Assembly: GCA_902789725.1 (NCBI GenBank)
Contig: CADAPC010000038.1
Span: 1 to 36,516, forward strand
Direction: 5' to 3'
DNA: 36,516 nucleotides
DNA from: an uncultured Bacteroidales bacterium
Lineage (GTDB): Bacteria; Bacteroidota; Bacteroidia; Bacteroidales; Bacteroidaceae
Shown piece after piece: positions 1 to 8,545 of this stretch. Position 1 is the stretch's first letter; every line of letters starts with the position of its first letter. The position numbers were made by a program, and so were the translations under genes. Under the pieces are notes generated by a model. The model had not been told where the DNA came from and did no database searches. It saw only the letters and a program-made list of their open reading frames with translations.

Positions 1-424
1 TTGTTGGTCCGGTTATCGACAAAGTACTGGGGCTTCGGTGTACATCATACGGCTATCAGTACAGCGAGATTGTGGGTTCTTTGTCAAGTGTCTACTTCTA
101 TGGCGGCGACTGTGTGGAGGATGTGACGAGCCACTTGATGCCCCATCTCTCGCTTCACCCCACTCTTCGCACATGCAGTTCCGACACTATCCTGAGAGGG
201 ATTTCTGAGCTGGCCACGGCTAATACGACCTATACCTCTGAGGCGCAGGCAGGAGCTATGACTTCAATACGGCCGCGAAACTGAACAGCCTGCTGGTGAA
301 GGTGCTCATGAACACCGGCCAGCTCGTAGCGGGAGCGTCTTACGACCTTGATTTCGACCACCAGTTCATAGAGACGGAGAAGTACGATGCCAAGATGACC
401 TACAAGAAGTTCACGGCTACAGCA
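1..424 (+). pseudogene. IS1380-family transposase, 5' remnant (frameshifted, truncated)
   Basis: Frame 3 from the window edge reads GPVIDKVLGLRCTSYGYQYS and continues through SVYFYGGDCVEDVTSHL, LSLHPTLRTCSSDTILR and SELATANTTYTSE. This is the conserved N-terminal part of Bacteroides/Prevotella IS1380-type DDE transposases. Near position 250 the frame shifts. The homology resumes in another frame as YDFNTAAKLNSLLVKVL, then GASYDLDFDHQFIETEKYDA and MTYKKF. The family continues with TGYSPGV; here one base seems to be missing near 415, and about four codons later similarity ends at an apparent breakpoint. No catalytic DDE core is present and I see no terminal inverted repeat at the breakpoint. 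The family assignment rests on remembered family sequence and is confident; the element is certainly dead. Its upstream part may lie outside the window. Confidence 0.85.
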
Positions 425-677
425 TGGCATCCATTAATTTTGAATTTCGCCACAACGATAATACTTTTTCGTGAGAAAACAAGCGGAATGATAAGAAAAA
501 GCAAAGATTCCGCTGATTTATTAACGAAATCCTACATTGGTATGTGATTTTATGTTCAGTTGAATGTTATATTTACCCAAAATCAAAGTACTACAGCGAA
601 AAATCGAAGAACGTTTATCGTTTCAGCTTCAATTTGAAGAGCGAGTTGAATAGAAGAAGATTTCCTAACTGTCCACG
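425..677. other. Non-coding spacer after the IS remnant
   Basis: This AT-rich spacer lies between the transposase remnant and the 3' end of the GH2 gene. A short open stretch starting at 424 (MASINFEFRHND...) ends in TGA within about 50 bases and may be the tail of whatever DNA the IS was joined to. A 13-bp palindrome CTTCAATTTGAAG lies at 627-639, downstream of the GH2 stop, but no T-run follows it, so I do not call it a terminator. Confidence 0.5.
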
Positions 678-3600
678 TCAAAACAGGACTTTCTTTCCAC
701 GGTGCACATAAATGCCACGAGTGGGAGTGGAAGTGGGAACTCCCTGCAAGGTGTAGTAGAGTTCCCCTTCTTGTTTCGGTGTGGTGCGGACTTCATCCAC
801 TGCTGTTACATCGGCAGTGGCCTGAATGCCTATCTCAGAAACTGAGGTCCAGGCATTATTGCCTATTTCAGAAGTAGCAACAAACTTGAGATATCGCCCC
901 ACAGTGGGTTTGGAAAGCTTGGCTATCTGCATCGCCGTGGTGTTCTTAAACTCACCTTTGGCCACAGGGGAGCCCCATGTCTTACCGTCTGTGCTTAAAT
1001 AGACCTCATACCCTTTCACCATGCCATTTTGGTTACCATCTGTGCGCGCCGTGTAAGTGAAGGCTGTCACTTGATAGATTTTCACCATATCAATCACGAT
1101 GGTGTGAGGGCATCGGGGTTCGCTGCCCCAGTATTCTGTGTGCCAGAAAGTGGAAGCGTTGTCGTCAAACGCCTTCGTAGCCTCGTTGCCGCTGTGCTGA
1201 CTATCGACACTGACCAATTTCCAGGTGCTTTTATTGATGAAAAGGTCGAAGTCATACGCCATGAGCGGACTTTCCATCAATCCGCTGGCCGTGCAGTAGG
1301 TTTTGATGTTGCAAGCATTGCTGTGTGTGAATGCCGTGGTGTATTGCTGCCAATCTCCATCATCAATGCTATAATAGATGGTGGCTCCCTTTGTCGGCGT
1401 TGTCATGCTGATGCGTCCGTTAGACAGGCGCTGACAATTGACAGGTTGGCAAACAGGCATATTCACACGTGCCATCTTTGCTGCATCTGATGTTTTTTCA
1501 ATGGGCATGATGAAGAAGCGGAATGCTGTGTTGGCTGCTTTCAACTCATATTTATCCAACACGTCAGGTCCACAGCTGGCATTGCCCAATCCACGAGTGA
1601 CAGCATCGAGGGAGACGACGGTGTTGGCACAAGTCTTGAACTGGTATGTGTGTTTGCTCCTCTCGTTGCGGTTGGTGTAGTTGTCCTCGGGACGGAAATG
1701 TACGGCAGAGGCAGCCATTTGGTCGGGTGCCACAAAAAGGAGTCCGTCGCCATCGGCATTGCTGAGTGAAAGCCAACGTACTTCCTGCTTGGTTCCATGT
1801 TCCTGCGGCAAGATGTATTCTTCATACTGATCAGTCACTGTACTCTGATAGATAGAGGGCAAGCACGCTTCCTTGCGGTCGCGATAGCTGTCCCAAGGTC
1901 CTCTGCCAAACCATGAGAGTTGCTCCATGCTTTCAGGCATCTCCAAACGGAAACCTAACTTTGGGATAATGGAGCCGACAGCAGATGGAGCAATGAACGA
2001 ATTGACCATCACCACCCCATTGGCACAGACAATCAGATTCATTTGCACGGCGAAAGAAGTGCCGTTCTGTCCCACATATTTATTCTTGAGAGTGACATTG
2101 ACGGTCTTACCGTCCTCGCCTTTCTCGAAGGTCACGCCCTCACCACGGATTGTGAGACTCCTCAGTCCCATATTGTCCCAACTTCCGCTTTGACGCCCGT
2201 CATTGTCAGTAGGCAGACGGAACGCATTGAGACGCAAGGGTTTGCTAATCAAGGGCACATTATTGTAAGAGTAGCTGCTCAAGGTTGCGTTTGTCTTGTT
2301 GAACTCAACTTTGAATTTGGAAGTGGAAAGCGTGAGTGTGTTGGAGGCATCATCCACCGCAATGTCTTCACAAGTGCTCAATTGCGCCAAGTCATACATG
2401 GCTTTTGTTGCTGTTTTAACAGGTAATTTTTCCTCAGCAACCACATAGCCGGCCTCTGCCCAAAGGGTTTGGTTCTTCTGTTTTGCGATGAAATGGATGA
2501 ATGCCTCTTCGTCAGCAGCCAGTTCGTCGATGGAAGAAAGGTCGAGCGTGACAGTGGTGCTGTCAGCAGCTGCCACTTCTGTGTCGATGGTTCCTGTAGC
2601 CATAGCCTTGCCTGCTTCATCCACAATTTCATAACTTACATCGTATGTCGTGCTGGGCAGGAAAGCCATTTTATTCTTCAACAGAAAGACGTTCTTCTTA
2701 TTCTTCACAGCTTTAAACTCCAAAGGCTGATAAACTTTCTTCGTATTATAGCTTTTAGCCGTCCAGCTCCAGTCGGGATGCACCAAGCCATTGATGCAGA
2801 AATTGCCATCATTAGGATTATCTCCAAAGTCGCCACCGTAGGCCCAAAATTCCTTTCCAGTGGAACTCTTCGTGAGCAAGCCCTGATCCTTAAAGTCCCA
2901 AATGAATTCGCCTGTCAAGCAGGGGTACTTCTCATAGAGGTCGAACATGTCACGCACATTGCCCATTGAATTACCCATCGAATGGCTGTTTTCGCACTGA
3001 ATATGAGGTTTTTGATTATTCTGTCCCTGACGCGATGAACCAATCCAATTGATGGTTTCATAACTGGCATACATCGTGCTCGACACATCTGCGTAGTCGC
3101 TATTACCCTCATAGTGGGTAAGACGAGTTTTGTCGAGAGCCTTAATGGCATTGGCTACATACTGGAAGTTATTGCCATTGCCCGATTCATTACCAAACGA
3201 CCAAATGAAGATGCAGACATGATTGCGCATCCACTTCACATGATTCTGAGAACGCTCCACCATGGCTGGACGGAATTTCTCCACCGAAGAAAGCTTCTGA
3301 TAGGCATGGCATTCCACATTGGCTTCGGCCAACACATAAAGTCCGTACTTGTCACACAAATCATAGAATACAGGATCATTAGGATAGTGGGAGGTACGCA
3401 CAGCATTGATGTTCAGGCGCTTCATCGTCTTGATGTCTTCTTCCATCTCCTCTGCCGTGATAGCACGGCCGTTAATAGGACTGAAGTCATGGCGGTTCAC
3501 TCCATGAAAGACCATACGCTTGCCGTTGATGATGAGGGCACCATCGGCACGGATGCCCACCTCGCGGAAACCAACCTTTCCACCACGAATATCAACCGTC

Positions 3601-4685
3601 TTACCGCCTTTGTCCTTCAGCGTCAGCACCAAATCGTAAAGATAGGGCGTTTCAGCACTCCATTTTTGGGGGGTGGTTACATCCATGTCAAGACTCAACT
3701 CAGCAATGGAAGCAGAAGACGCAAGACTTTGAATTTGCGACGAAGTCTGAGCAATGACCTTGCTACCATCCATGATTTTAGCCTCAACCCGCCCTTCTGC
3801 TACAAGATGTGAGTTTTCCACGCTCACCTTCACATTGGCTTTCGCATTCGTGTAAGTGGCATCGAGGTCGGTTGTAAAGAAATAGTCACGAATCTGACTC
3901 TTCGGAGCTGACCACAAGAAGCAATGGCGCTGAATGCCTGTCAATCGCCAATAGTCCTGACACTCCAGAAAAGAGCCGCTGGTGAAACGATACACCTGCA
4001 AGGCTATCGTGTTCTCCCCCTCAGTGAGATAGTCTGTAATGTTAAATTCAGAAGGAAGATATGAGTCTTCACTATAACCCACACGTTGACCATTCACCCA
4101 GAGATAATAGCCATGTCCGACACCATTGAAACGTACATACACATCCCTGCCCCACCAATCGGCTGGTATGGTAAACTTGCGGCGATAGGTTCCGACAGGA
4201 TTCGTCATATCACCTTTATAGGTGAACCACCCGGGGCGATCCTTCATCACACTATAGGTCGATTCGTCGAACGAGAAGGGATAAGCCACATTGCAATACA
4301 GTGGCTTATCCCAGTTTTTCCCATGATGCAGTCCATACACCTGCCAACTCGAAGGCACATCAATGTCGCTCCAAGCAGCATCGTTGTAGTCCTTCCCACA
4401 CATTGCCGCCTGCACCTTGTTGGGGTTCGACACCCAATAGAACTTCCAAGTGCCGTCCAGCGACATGTAGTAGGGAGACACAGCCATATCGTTCTTTGCC
4501 ACATCCGCTTCGTTTGACAGTGGAATAGCAACCGTGTGTGCCCCCTCACGGTTCACACTGGTCACTGTGGGGTCATCCCATTCCTTCCCTGTCTGTGCAT
4601 CTGCTATGCCGATGCACACCATCATTGCAGCACAACTTAAAAGTCTGCTGAGACATGACATACCTATCATCGTGATTCTTTCCAT
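678..4685 (-). CDS. Secreted GH2 beta-galactosidase-type glycoside hydrolase with CBM-like and sorting domains
   Basis: This 1335-residue protein is a LacZ-like family GH2 enzyme. A signal peptide (MERITMIGM... to about A30) is followed by the sugar-binding jelly-roll domain (about 70-260), an Ig-like domain, and the TIM barrel containing NGKRMVFHGVNRHDFSP at about 387. The acid/base is E500 in WSFGNESGNG and the nucleophile is E565 in IQCENSHSMGNS. A beta-galactosidase small-chain domain follows (RLPTDNDGRQSG). After that come a chitobiase-type repeat (TKGATIYYSIDDGDW), an F5/8 type C (discoidin) domain (KAFDDNASTFWHTEYW) and a tail (YTLQGVPTSTPTRGIYV) resembling a T9SS sorting signal. The open frame extends upstream to 4946, but those residues are shadow translation of xylulokinase. 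The start at 4685 gives the signal peptide and sits 13 bases after the xylulokinase stop. It is the last gene of the xylan operon; substrate preference (galactoside or another beta-glycoside) cannot be read from sequence. Confidence 0.9.
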   Translation of the reverse strand: MERITMIGMSCLSRLLSCAAMMVCIGIADAQTGKEWDDPTVTSVNREGAHTVAIPLSNEADVAKNDMAVSPYYMSLDGTWKFYWVSNPNKVQAAMCGKDYNDAAWSDIDVPSSWQVYGLHHGKNWDKPLYCNVAYPFSFDESTYSVMKDRPGWFTYKGDMTNPVGTYRRKFTIPADWWGRDVYVRFNGVGHGYYLWVNGQRVGYSEDSYLPSEFNITDYLTEGENTIALQVYRFTSGSFLECQDYWRLTGIQRHCFLWSAPKSQIRDYFFTTDLDATYTNAKANVKVSVENSHLVAEGRVEAKIMDGSKVIAQTSSQIQSLASSASIAELSLDMDVTTPQKWSAETPYLYDLVLTLKDKGGKTVDIRGGKVGFREVGIRADGALIINGKRMVFHGVNRHDFSPINGRAITAEEMEEDIKTMKRLNINAVRTSHYPNDPVFYDLCDKYGLYVLAEANVECHAYQKLSSVEKFRPAMVERSQNHVKWMRNHVCIFIWSFGNESGNGNNFQYVANAIKALDKTRLTHYEGNSDYADVSSTMYASYETINWIGSSRQGQNNQKPHIQCENSHSMGNSMGNVRDMFDLYEKYPCLTGEFIWDFKDQGLLTKSSTGKEFWAYGGDFGDNPNDGNFCINGLVHPDWSWTAKSYNTKKVYQPLEFKAVKNKKNVFLLKNKMAFLPSTTYDVSYEIVDEAGKAMATGTIDTEVAAADSTTVTLDLSSIDELAADEEAFIHFIAKQKNQTLWAEAGYVVAEEKLPVKTATKAMYDLAQLSTCEDIAVDDASNTLTLSTSKFKVEFNKTNATLSSYSYNNVPLISKPLRLNAFRLPTDNDGRQSGSWDNMGLRSLTIRGEGVTFEKGEDGKTVNVTLKNKYVGQNGTSFAVQMNLIVCANGVVMVNSFIAPSAVGSIIPKLGFRLEMPESMEQLSWFGRGPWDSYRDRKEACLPSIYQSTVTDQYEEYILPQEHGTKQEVRWLSLSNADGDGLLFVAPDQMAASAVHFRPEDNYTNRNERSKHTYQFKTCANTVVSLDAVTRGLGNASCGPDVLDKYELKAANTAFRFFIMPIEKTSDAAKMARVNMPVCQPVNCQRLSNGRISMTTPTKGATIYYSIDDGDWQQYTTAFTHSNACNIKTYCTASGLMESPLMAYDFDLFINKSTWKLVSVDSQHSGNEATKAFDDNASTFWHTEYWGSEPRCPHTIVIDMVKIYQVTAFTYTARTDGNQNGMVKGYEVYLSTDGKTWGSPVAKGEFKNTTAMQIAKLSKPTVGRYLKFVATSEIGNNAWTSVSEIGIQATADVTAVDEVRTTPKQEGELYYTLQGVPTSTPTRGIYVHRGKKVLF

Positions 4686-4698
4686 TAAGTGAGTACTA

Positions 4699-6177
4699 CT
4701 ACTTGCCCAACCTTTCCACCCAAATGTCATACGCTGCCTTGTAGGGCGCACAGTCAGCCTCTGGCTGGATGGTTGCCTTGTGCTTGAGGGTTTTGAAAGC
4801 CTCATCGCTGTCTTTGTAGATGCCTGCGCCAATGCCTGCGCCGTAAGCTGCACCCACCGATCCGTCTGTCTCGTACAGTTCAATAGTGGCACCTGTGACA
4901 GAGGCGAGGGTTTTGCAGAAGAGAGGATTGAGGAACATATTGGCATGCCCAGCCTTGATGGTGCGGATGTCCATTCCCATATCTTTCATAATCTGCATGC
5001 CGTAAGCAAAGGAGAAAGCGATGCCTTCGTGAGCCGCACGAATCAGATGGGCCTTCTTGTGGATATTAAAGTTGATGCCGTGGATAGAAGCACCCACATT
5101 CTCATTCTGCAGCACACGCTCTGCACCGTTACCAAAGGGAATTATTGTCAGGCCATCGGCTCCAATCGGAGCGGTCTCTGCCAAGTCGTTCATTTCAGGA
5201 TAGCTCATGCCCTCAGGAGCCACCGTGCGACGCATCCACGCATTGAGAATGCCTGTGCCGTTGATGCAAAGGAGGACACCAAGGCGGGTTGCCCCACCCT
5301 CGCCATGATTGACATGGGCAAAAGTGTTGACACGAGAGAGCTTGTCGTAGTTCACCTCTCCCAACACACCATACACCACACCGCTTGTACCGCCTGTGGC
5401 AGCTATTTCGCCTGGCTTCATCACATTCAGCGACAAGGCATTGTTGGGCTGGTCACCTCCTCGGTAAGAGATAGGGGTGCCCACTGGAATGCCCAATTCA
5501 TCTGCGATGGCCTGACACACCGTGCTCTGTACAGAGAACGTTGGAACAATGTCGGCAATAATGCTTTCAGGGAAACCGAAGAAATTCATCACGTCCTTGC
5601 TCACCTCGTTGTTCTTGAAATCCCAGAACATCCCTTCAGAGAGGCCTGACACCGTTGTCTTTTTGTCACCACCCGACAAGCGCATGGCAATGTAGTCGCC
5701 TGGCAGCATAATCTTGTCAATCTTGGCAAATACATCAGGTTCATTTTCTTTCACCCAAGCCAGTTTGGCTGCAGTGAAATTGCCTGGAGAATTGAGCAAG
5801 TGCTCCAGACATTTCTCACCTCCAATGCCCTCGAAAGCCTTGTTGCCGTAAGGGACAGCACGTCCATCGCACCAAATAATGGAAGGACGAAGAGGATTGC
5901 CTTCCTTGTCAACACATACAAGTCCGTGCATTTGGTAAGAAATGCCGATAGCTTTCACTTCTGCCAACGAGCCAGCCTTGGCAGCCACACGGGCTGTGGC
6001 TTGCTTCAATTCGTCCCACCACATTTGGGGGTCTTGTTCTGCCCAGCCAGGTTGTTTAGCTGTGATGGGGGCTTCACTGTCTGGGTATTGTGCACTTGCA
6101 ATGGTCTGCCCCGTTTGGGCATCAACCAACGCCGCCTTAACCGACGACGTACCTATATCATAACCTAATAAATACAT
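4699..6177 (-). CDS. xylB: Xylulokinase (FGGY family)
   Basis: This 492-residue cytoplasmic kinase phosphorylates D-xylulose to xylulose 5-phosphate, which feeds the pentose phosphate pathway. The N terminus has the FGGY phosphate-binding motif GYDIGTSSVKAAL (residues 5-17), then QPGWAEQDP, the substrate loop ISYQMHGLV (79-87) and WCDGR at about 102. The catalytic aspartate is D242 in SYRGGDQPNNAL, and the C-terminal ATPase half has GGTSGVVYG. Length is normal for the family. The gene lies between the GH43 beta-xylosidase and the GH2 gene on the same strand, which supports xylulose rather than another FGGY substrate. It ends in TAG, relevant to the amber codon seen at 34038. Xylose isomerase, the preceding pathway step, is not in this window. 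Confidence 0.93.
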   Translation of the reverse strand: MYLLGYDIGTSSVKAALVDAQTGQTIASAQYPDSEAPITAKQPGWAEQDPQMWWDELKQATARVAAKAGSLAEVKAIGISYQMHGLVCVDKEGNPLRPSIIWCDGRAVPYGNKAFEGIGGEKCLEHLLNSPGNFTAAKLAWVKENEPDVFAKIDKIMLPGDYIAMRLSGGDKKTTVSGLSEGMFWDFKNNEVSKDVMNFFGFPESIIADIVPTFSVQSTVCQAIADELGIPVGTPISYRGGDQPNNALSLNVMKPGEIAATGGTSGVVYGVLGEVNYDKLSRVNTFAHVNHGEGGATRLGVLLCINGTGILNAWMRRTVAPEGMSYPEMNDLAETAPIGADGLTIIPFGNGAERVLQNENVGASIHGINFNIHKKAHLIRAAHEGIAFSFAYGMQIMKDMGMDIRTIKAGHANMFLNPLFCKTLASVTGATIELYETDGSVGAAYGAGIGAGIYKDSDEAFKTLKHKATIQPEADCAPYKAAYDIWVERLGK

Positions 6178-6241
6178 TCTTGGTATCTTTCTTAACGATT
6201 GAATCTTAATTATTATTTGCCTGACGGCGAGCTAAAGGTTC

Positions 6242-7282
6242 TCATTCATCCTTTCCCTCAATGGTTTGGATTGTTCCATCAGCATTGTAGTGCAGTTCAC
6301 ACACTTTCAGCGAGCGGAGCCAAGTCTTGTCGTTGCTTGGCACGCAATCGTGGTGGAAGAGATACCACTTACCTTTGTACTCTGCAATGGCATGGTGAGT
6401 GGTCCATCCTACGACAGGAGTGAGAATGACACCCTGATAAGTGAAGGGACCGTAAGGATTGTCGCCAATGGCATAGCAGAGGAAATGGCTGTCGCCTGTA
6501 GAATAAGAGAAGTAGTACTTTCCTTTATACTTGTGCATCCACGATGCCTCGAAGAAGCGGTGTGGATCGCTGGCCTTCAAGGGTTGCCCGTTTTTGTCAA
6601 GAATGACAACTCGACGAGGAGCCTCGGCAAACTGCAGTACGTCATCGCTCATCTTCACCACAAAACTGGGCAGGGCGGGAGCATCGGGCTGAGCAAAGAG
6701 TTCGTCCTTACGTGTGGGCGCAGAACCCATGTCAACAAGTCCGTTTTCGTCGCCATGCTTACCAAGTACAGGTGCAAAGCCTGGAGCGAGTGGCTGCCAC
6801 CACTGGAGCTGTCCACCCCAGAGTCCGCCAAAGTAAGTATAAATACTCCCATCATCGTCCTTAAACACACAAGGGTCGATGGAGAAGGAGCCGCGGATGG
6901 GTTGTGGCTGAGGAACGAATGGTCCTTCAGGTTTGTCTGCCACTGCCACGCCAAGACGGAACACACCGTCGTAGCCTTTGGCCGAGAAAACATAGTAGTA
7001 CTTGCCGTCCTTCTCCACCACATCACTGTCCCAAAGCTGCTTTTCAGCCCAAGGGACATCGTTCACATCGAAAATGACACCATGATCCGTAGCTTCACCG
7101 TTCTCCAGGTCGTCAAACGAGAGAGCATGATAGTCCTTCATCTGGAAATGTCCACCGTCATCATCCTCTTCAGCACCAGCTTCCCAGTCGTGGCTGGGAT
7201 AAATGAACAATTTGCCATTAAACACATGAGCTGCAGGATCAGCCATGTAGTCGGCTGGATAAAGATATTTCTTTCCTTCCAT
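6242..7282 (-). CDS. xynB: GH43 beta-xylosidase / alpha-L-arabinofuranosidase, cytoplasmic
   Basis: This 346-residue family GH43 enzyme has the five-bladed propeller motif pattern. The likely catalytic base is D15 in DYMADPAAHVF. The pKa modulator is D136 in SIDPCVFKDDDGSIYTYFGG. The general acid is E245 in RFFEASWMHKYKGKYYFSYS. No signal peptide is seen: the protein starts MEGKKYLYPADYMADP. It should therefore act in the cytoplasm on xylo-oligosaccharides or arabinosyl side chains brought in by the adjacent symporter. It follows the GH10 gene by 56 bases and precedes xylulokinase by 64 bases. In P. bryantii B14 the published cluster has xynD, xynA and xynB, where xynB is such an enzyme; the symbol is used by that analogy. 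The exact split between xylosidase and arabinofuranosidase activity is not readable here. Confidence 0.88.
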   Translation of the reverse strand: MEGKKYLYPADYMADPAAHVFNGKLFIYPSHDWEAGAEEDDDGGHFQMKDYHALSFDDLENGEATDHGVIFDVNDVPWAEKQLWDSDVVEKDGKYYYVFSAKGYDGVFRLGVAVADKPEGPFVPQPQPIRGSFSIDPCVFKDDDGSIYTYFGGLWGGQLQWWQPLAPGFAPVLGKHGDENGLVDMGSAPTRKDELFAQPDAPALPSFVVKMSDDVLQFAEAPRRVVILDKNGQPLKASDPHRFFEASWMHKYKGKYYFSYSTGDSHFLCYAIGDNPYGPFTYQGVILTPVVGWTTHHAIAEYKGKWYLFHHDCVPSNDKTWLRSLKVCELHYNADGTIQTIEGKDE

Positions 7283-7338
7283 AGTTGTTTATTTTAAAAA
7301 ATTATGAGGTTTTATTAGATTAGTTACGCACTATAAAC

Positions 7339-8514
7339 TCACTCCTTCACCAAGTCAATGAGTTTCTGCACCGTCGGTTTGGGCTGGCTCTGACGGTCGA
7401 AGAGGGTAGCATATTCCGTGCGCCCCTTCACTGGCCAATCGTTGCGCCAAGAATTGGCATCGTTGAAACACCAGAAATTCACACGCAGCACATGCTCATG
7501 GTTGCGGATAAGCATCTTGTAGAAATCCACCCAAAACGCATCGGCTTTCTCTTGCATTTCCGCAGGAAGCGAATCGCGGTAAGGGTCAAGTTCCTCCCTG
7601 TATTCAAAATTGGCAGCGATATTGGCACCGCCGAAATTGTATGGATTGGGAAGAACTGAAAGGTCTAATTCCGTAAACTGAGTCTTCAGTCCTAAAGCTG
7701 CAATCTGCTGGATAGAGTGCTCATACTGGCTGATGTAGTCATCCTCCGTGTCGAGCATAAGATGCCCCTGCATACCGATGCCTTGAATAGGCAGTCCTTC
7801 AGCAACCAGCGGTCTGAAAAAGTCCAACACGCCCTTCAACTTGGCAGGTTTATTCATCGAATACTCATTATAATAAAGCTCCACCGTCGAATCGGCTTCA
7901 TGGGCATATTGGAATGCCAGCGGGATGAACTCTTCGCCAAGAATCTCGTAAAACTTCGACTGGCGCAACGTGCCGTCATCGTTGAAGGCTTCGTTCACCA
8001 CATCCCAGCCCACCACCTTACCGCGGAAATGGTCAAGGATGGTGAAAATGTGATCGTGCATGCGCTGCTTGAGCACTTCGGCCGTCACCTGGTTTCCCTC
8101 CTTATCGACAAAGAACCAGGGAGCGCACTGTGCATGCCAAATGAGGCAGTGTCCAATCACTTGCTGACCATTAGCAAGAGCCTTCTCCACCAATTGGTCG
8201 GCCAACGTGAAGTCATAACGGTCTTCCTCAGGGTGAATGACTTCACACTTCATGCAGTTTTCAGGCACCACCCAACCAAAGTGCTGGGCAATCAGGGGAT
8301 AGTCGGCTGTCTGGTCGAGGCTGACTGCACCAGAGTAGCTGATGCCCTCCTTCACAGAGTCTTCGGCCTGCACCTCCCATTGGTTCACACTTACGCCTGT
8401 TCGCCAATAGTCCTTGTAGGCCTCTTGAAGCGACTGAACTTCAGCGGTCTCTTTGCAACCCAAGCACACCACAGCCACCAGCGCGAGGGAAAGGATTTTC
8501 TTCATATTTCTCAT
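7339..8514 (-). CDS. xynA: GH10 endo-1,4-beta-xylanase, predicted lipoprotein
   Basis: This 391-residue family GH10 xylanase cuts the xylan backbone internally. It shows HFGWVVPENCMKCEVI (the N-terminal GH10 signature, usually ENSMKPE or ENxMKWE), GHCLIWHAQ at about 121, the acid/base E175 in GWDVVNEAF, and the nucleophile E282 in TQFTELDLSV. The N terminus MKKILSLALVAVVCLGC is a signal sequence with probable lipidation at C20; the residue at -3 is unusual (Cys), so the lipobox is relaxed. The start may be at 8514 (MRNMKK) or 8505 (MKK). As a lipoprotein it would act on the outer surface or in the periplasm, making oligosaccharides for the symporter encoded 31 bases upstream. The order symporter, xylanase, xylosidase matches the known Prevotella xylan cluster. 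Confidence 0.93.
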   Translation of the reverse strand: MRNMKKILSLALVAVVCLGCKETAEVQSLQEAYKDYWRTGVSVNQWEVQAEDSVKEGISYSGAVSLDQTADYPLIAQHFGWVVPENCMKCEVIHPEEDRYDFTLADQLVEKALANGQQVIGHCLIWHAQCAPWFFVDKEGNQVTAEVLKQRMHDHIFTILDHFRGKVVGWDVVNEAFNDDGTLRQSKFYEILGEEFIPLAFQYAHEADSTVELYYNEYSMNKPAKLKGVLDFFRPLVAEGLPIQGIGMQGHLMLDTEDDYISQYEHSIQQIAALGLKTQFTELDLSVLPNPYNFGGANIAANFEYREELDPYRDSLPAEMQEKADAFWVDFYKMLIRNHEHVLRVNFWCFNDANSWRNDWPVKGRTEYATLFDRQSQPKPTVQKLIDLVKE

Positions 8515-8545
8515 GTCATTAACTTTACGGCAAGTTAAAGGATTT

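Noticed and set aside
627..639. Terminator for the GH2 gene
   Set aside because: CTTCAATTTGAAG is a palindrome but has a one-base loop centre and no T-run downstream on the minus strand.
4686..4946. Longer N terminus of the GH2 protein
   Set aside because: These codons lie inside the xylulokinase gene in another frame and precede the obvious signal peptide at 4685.
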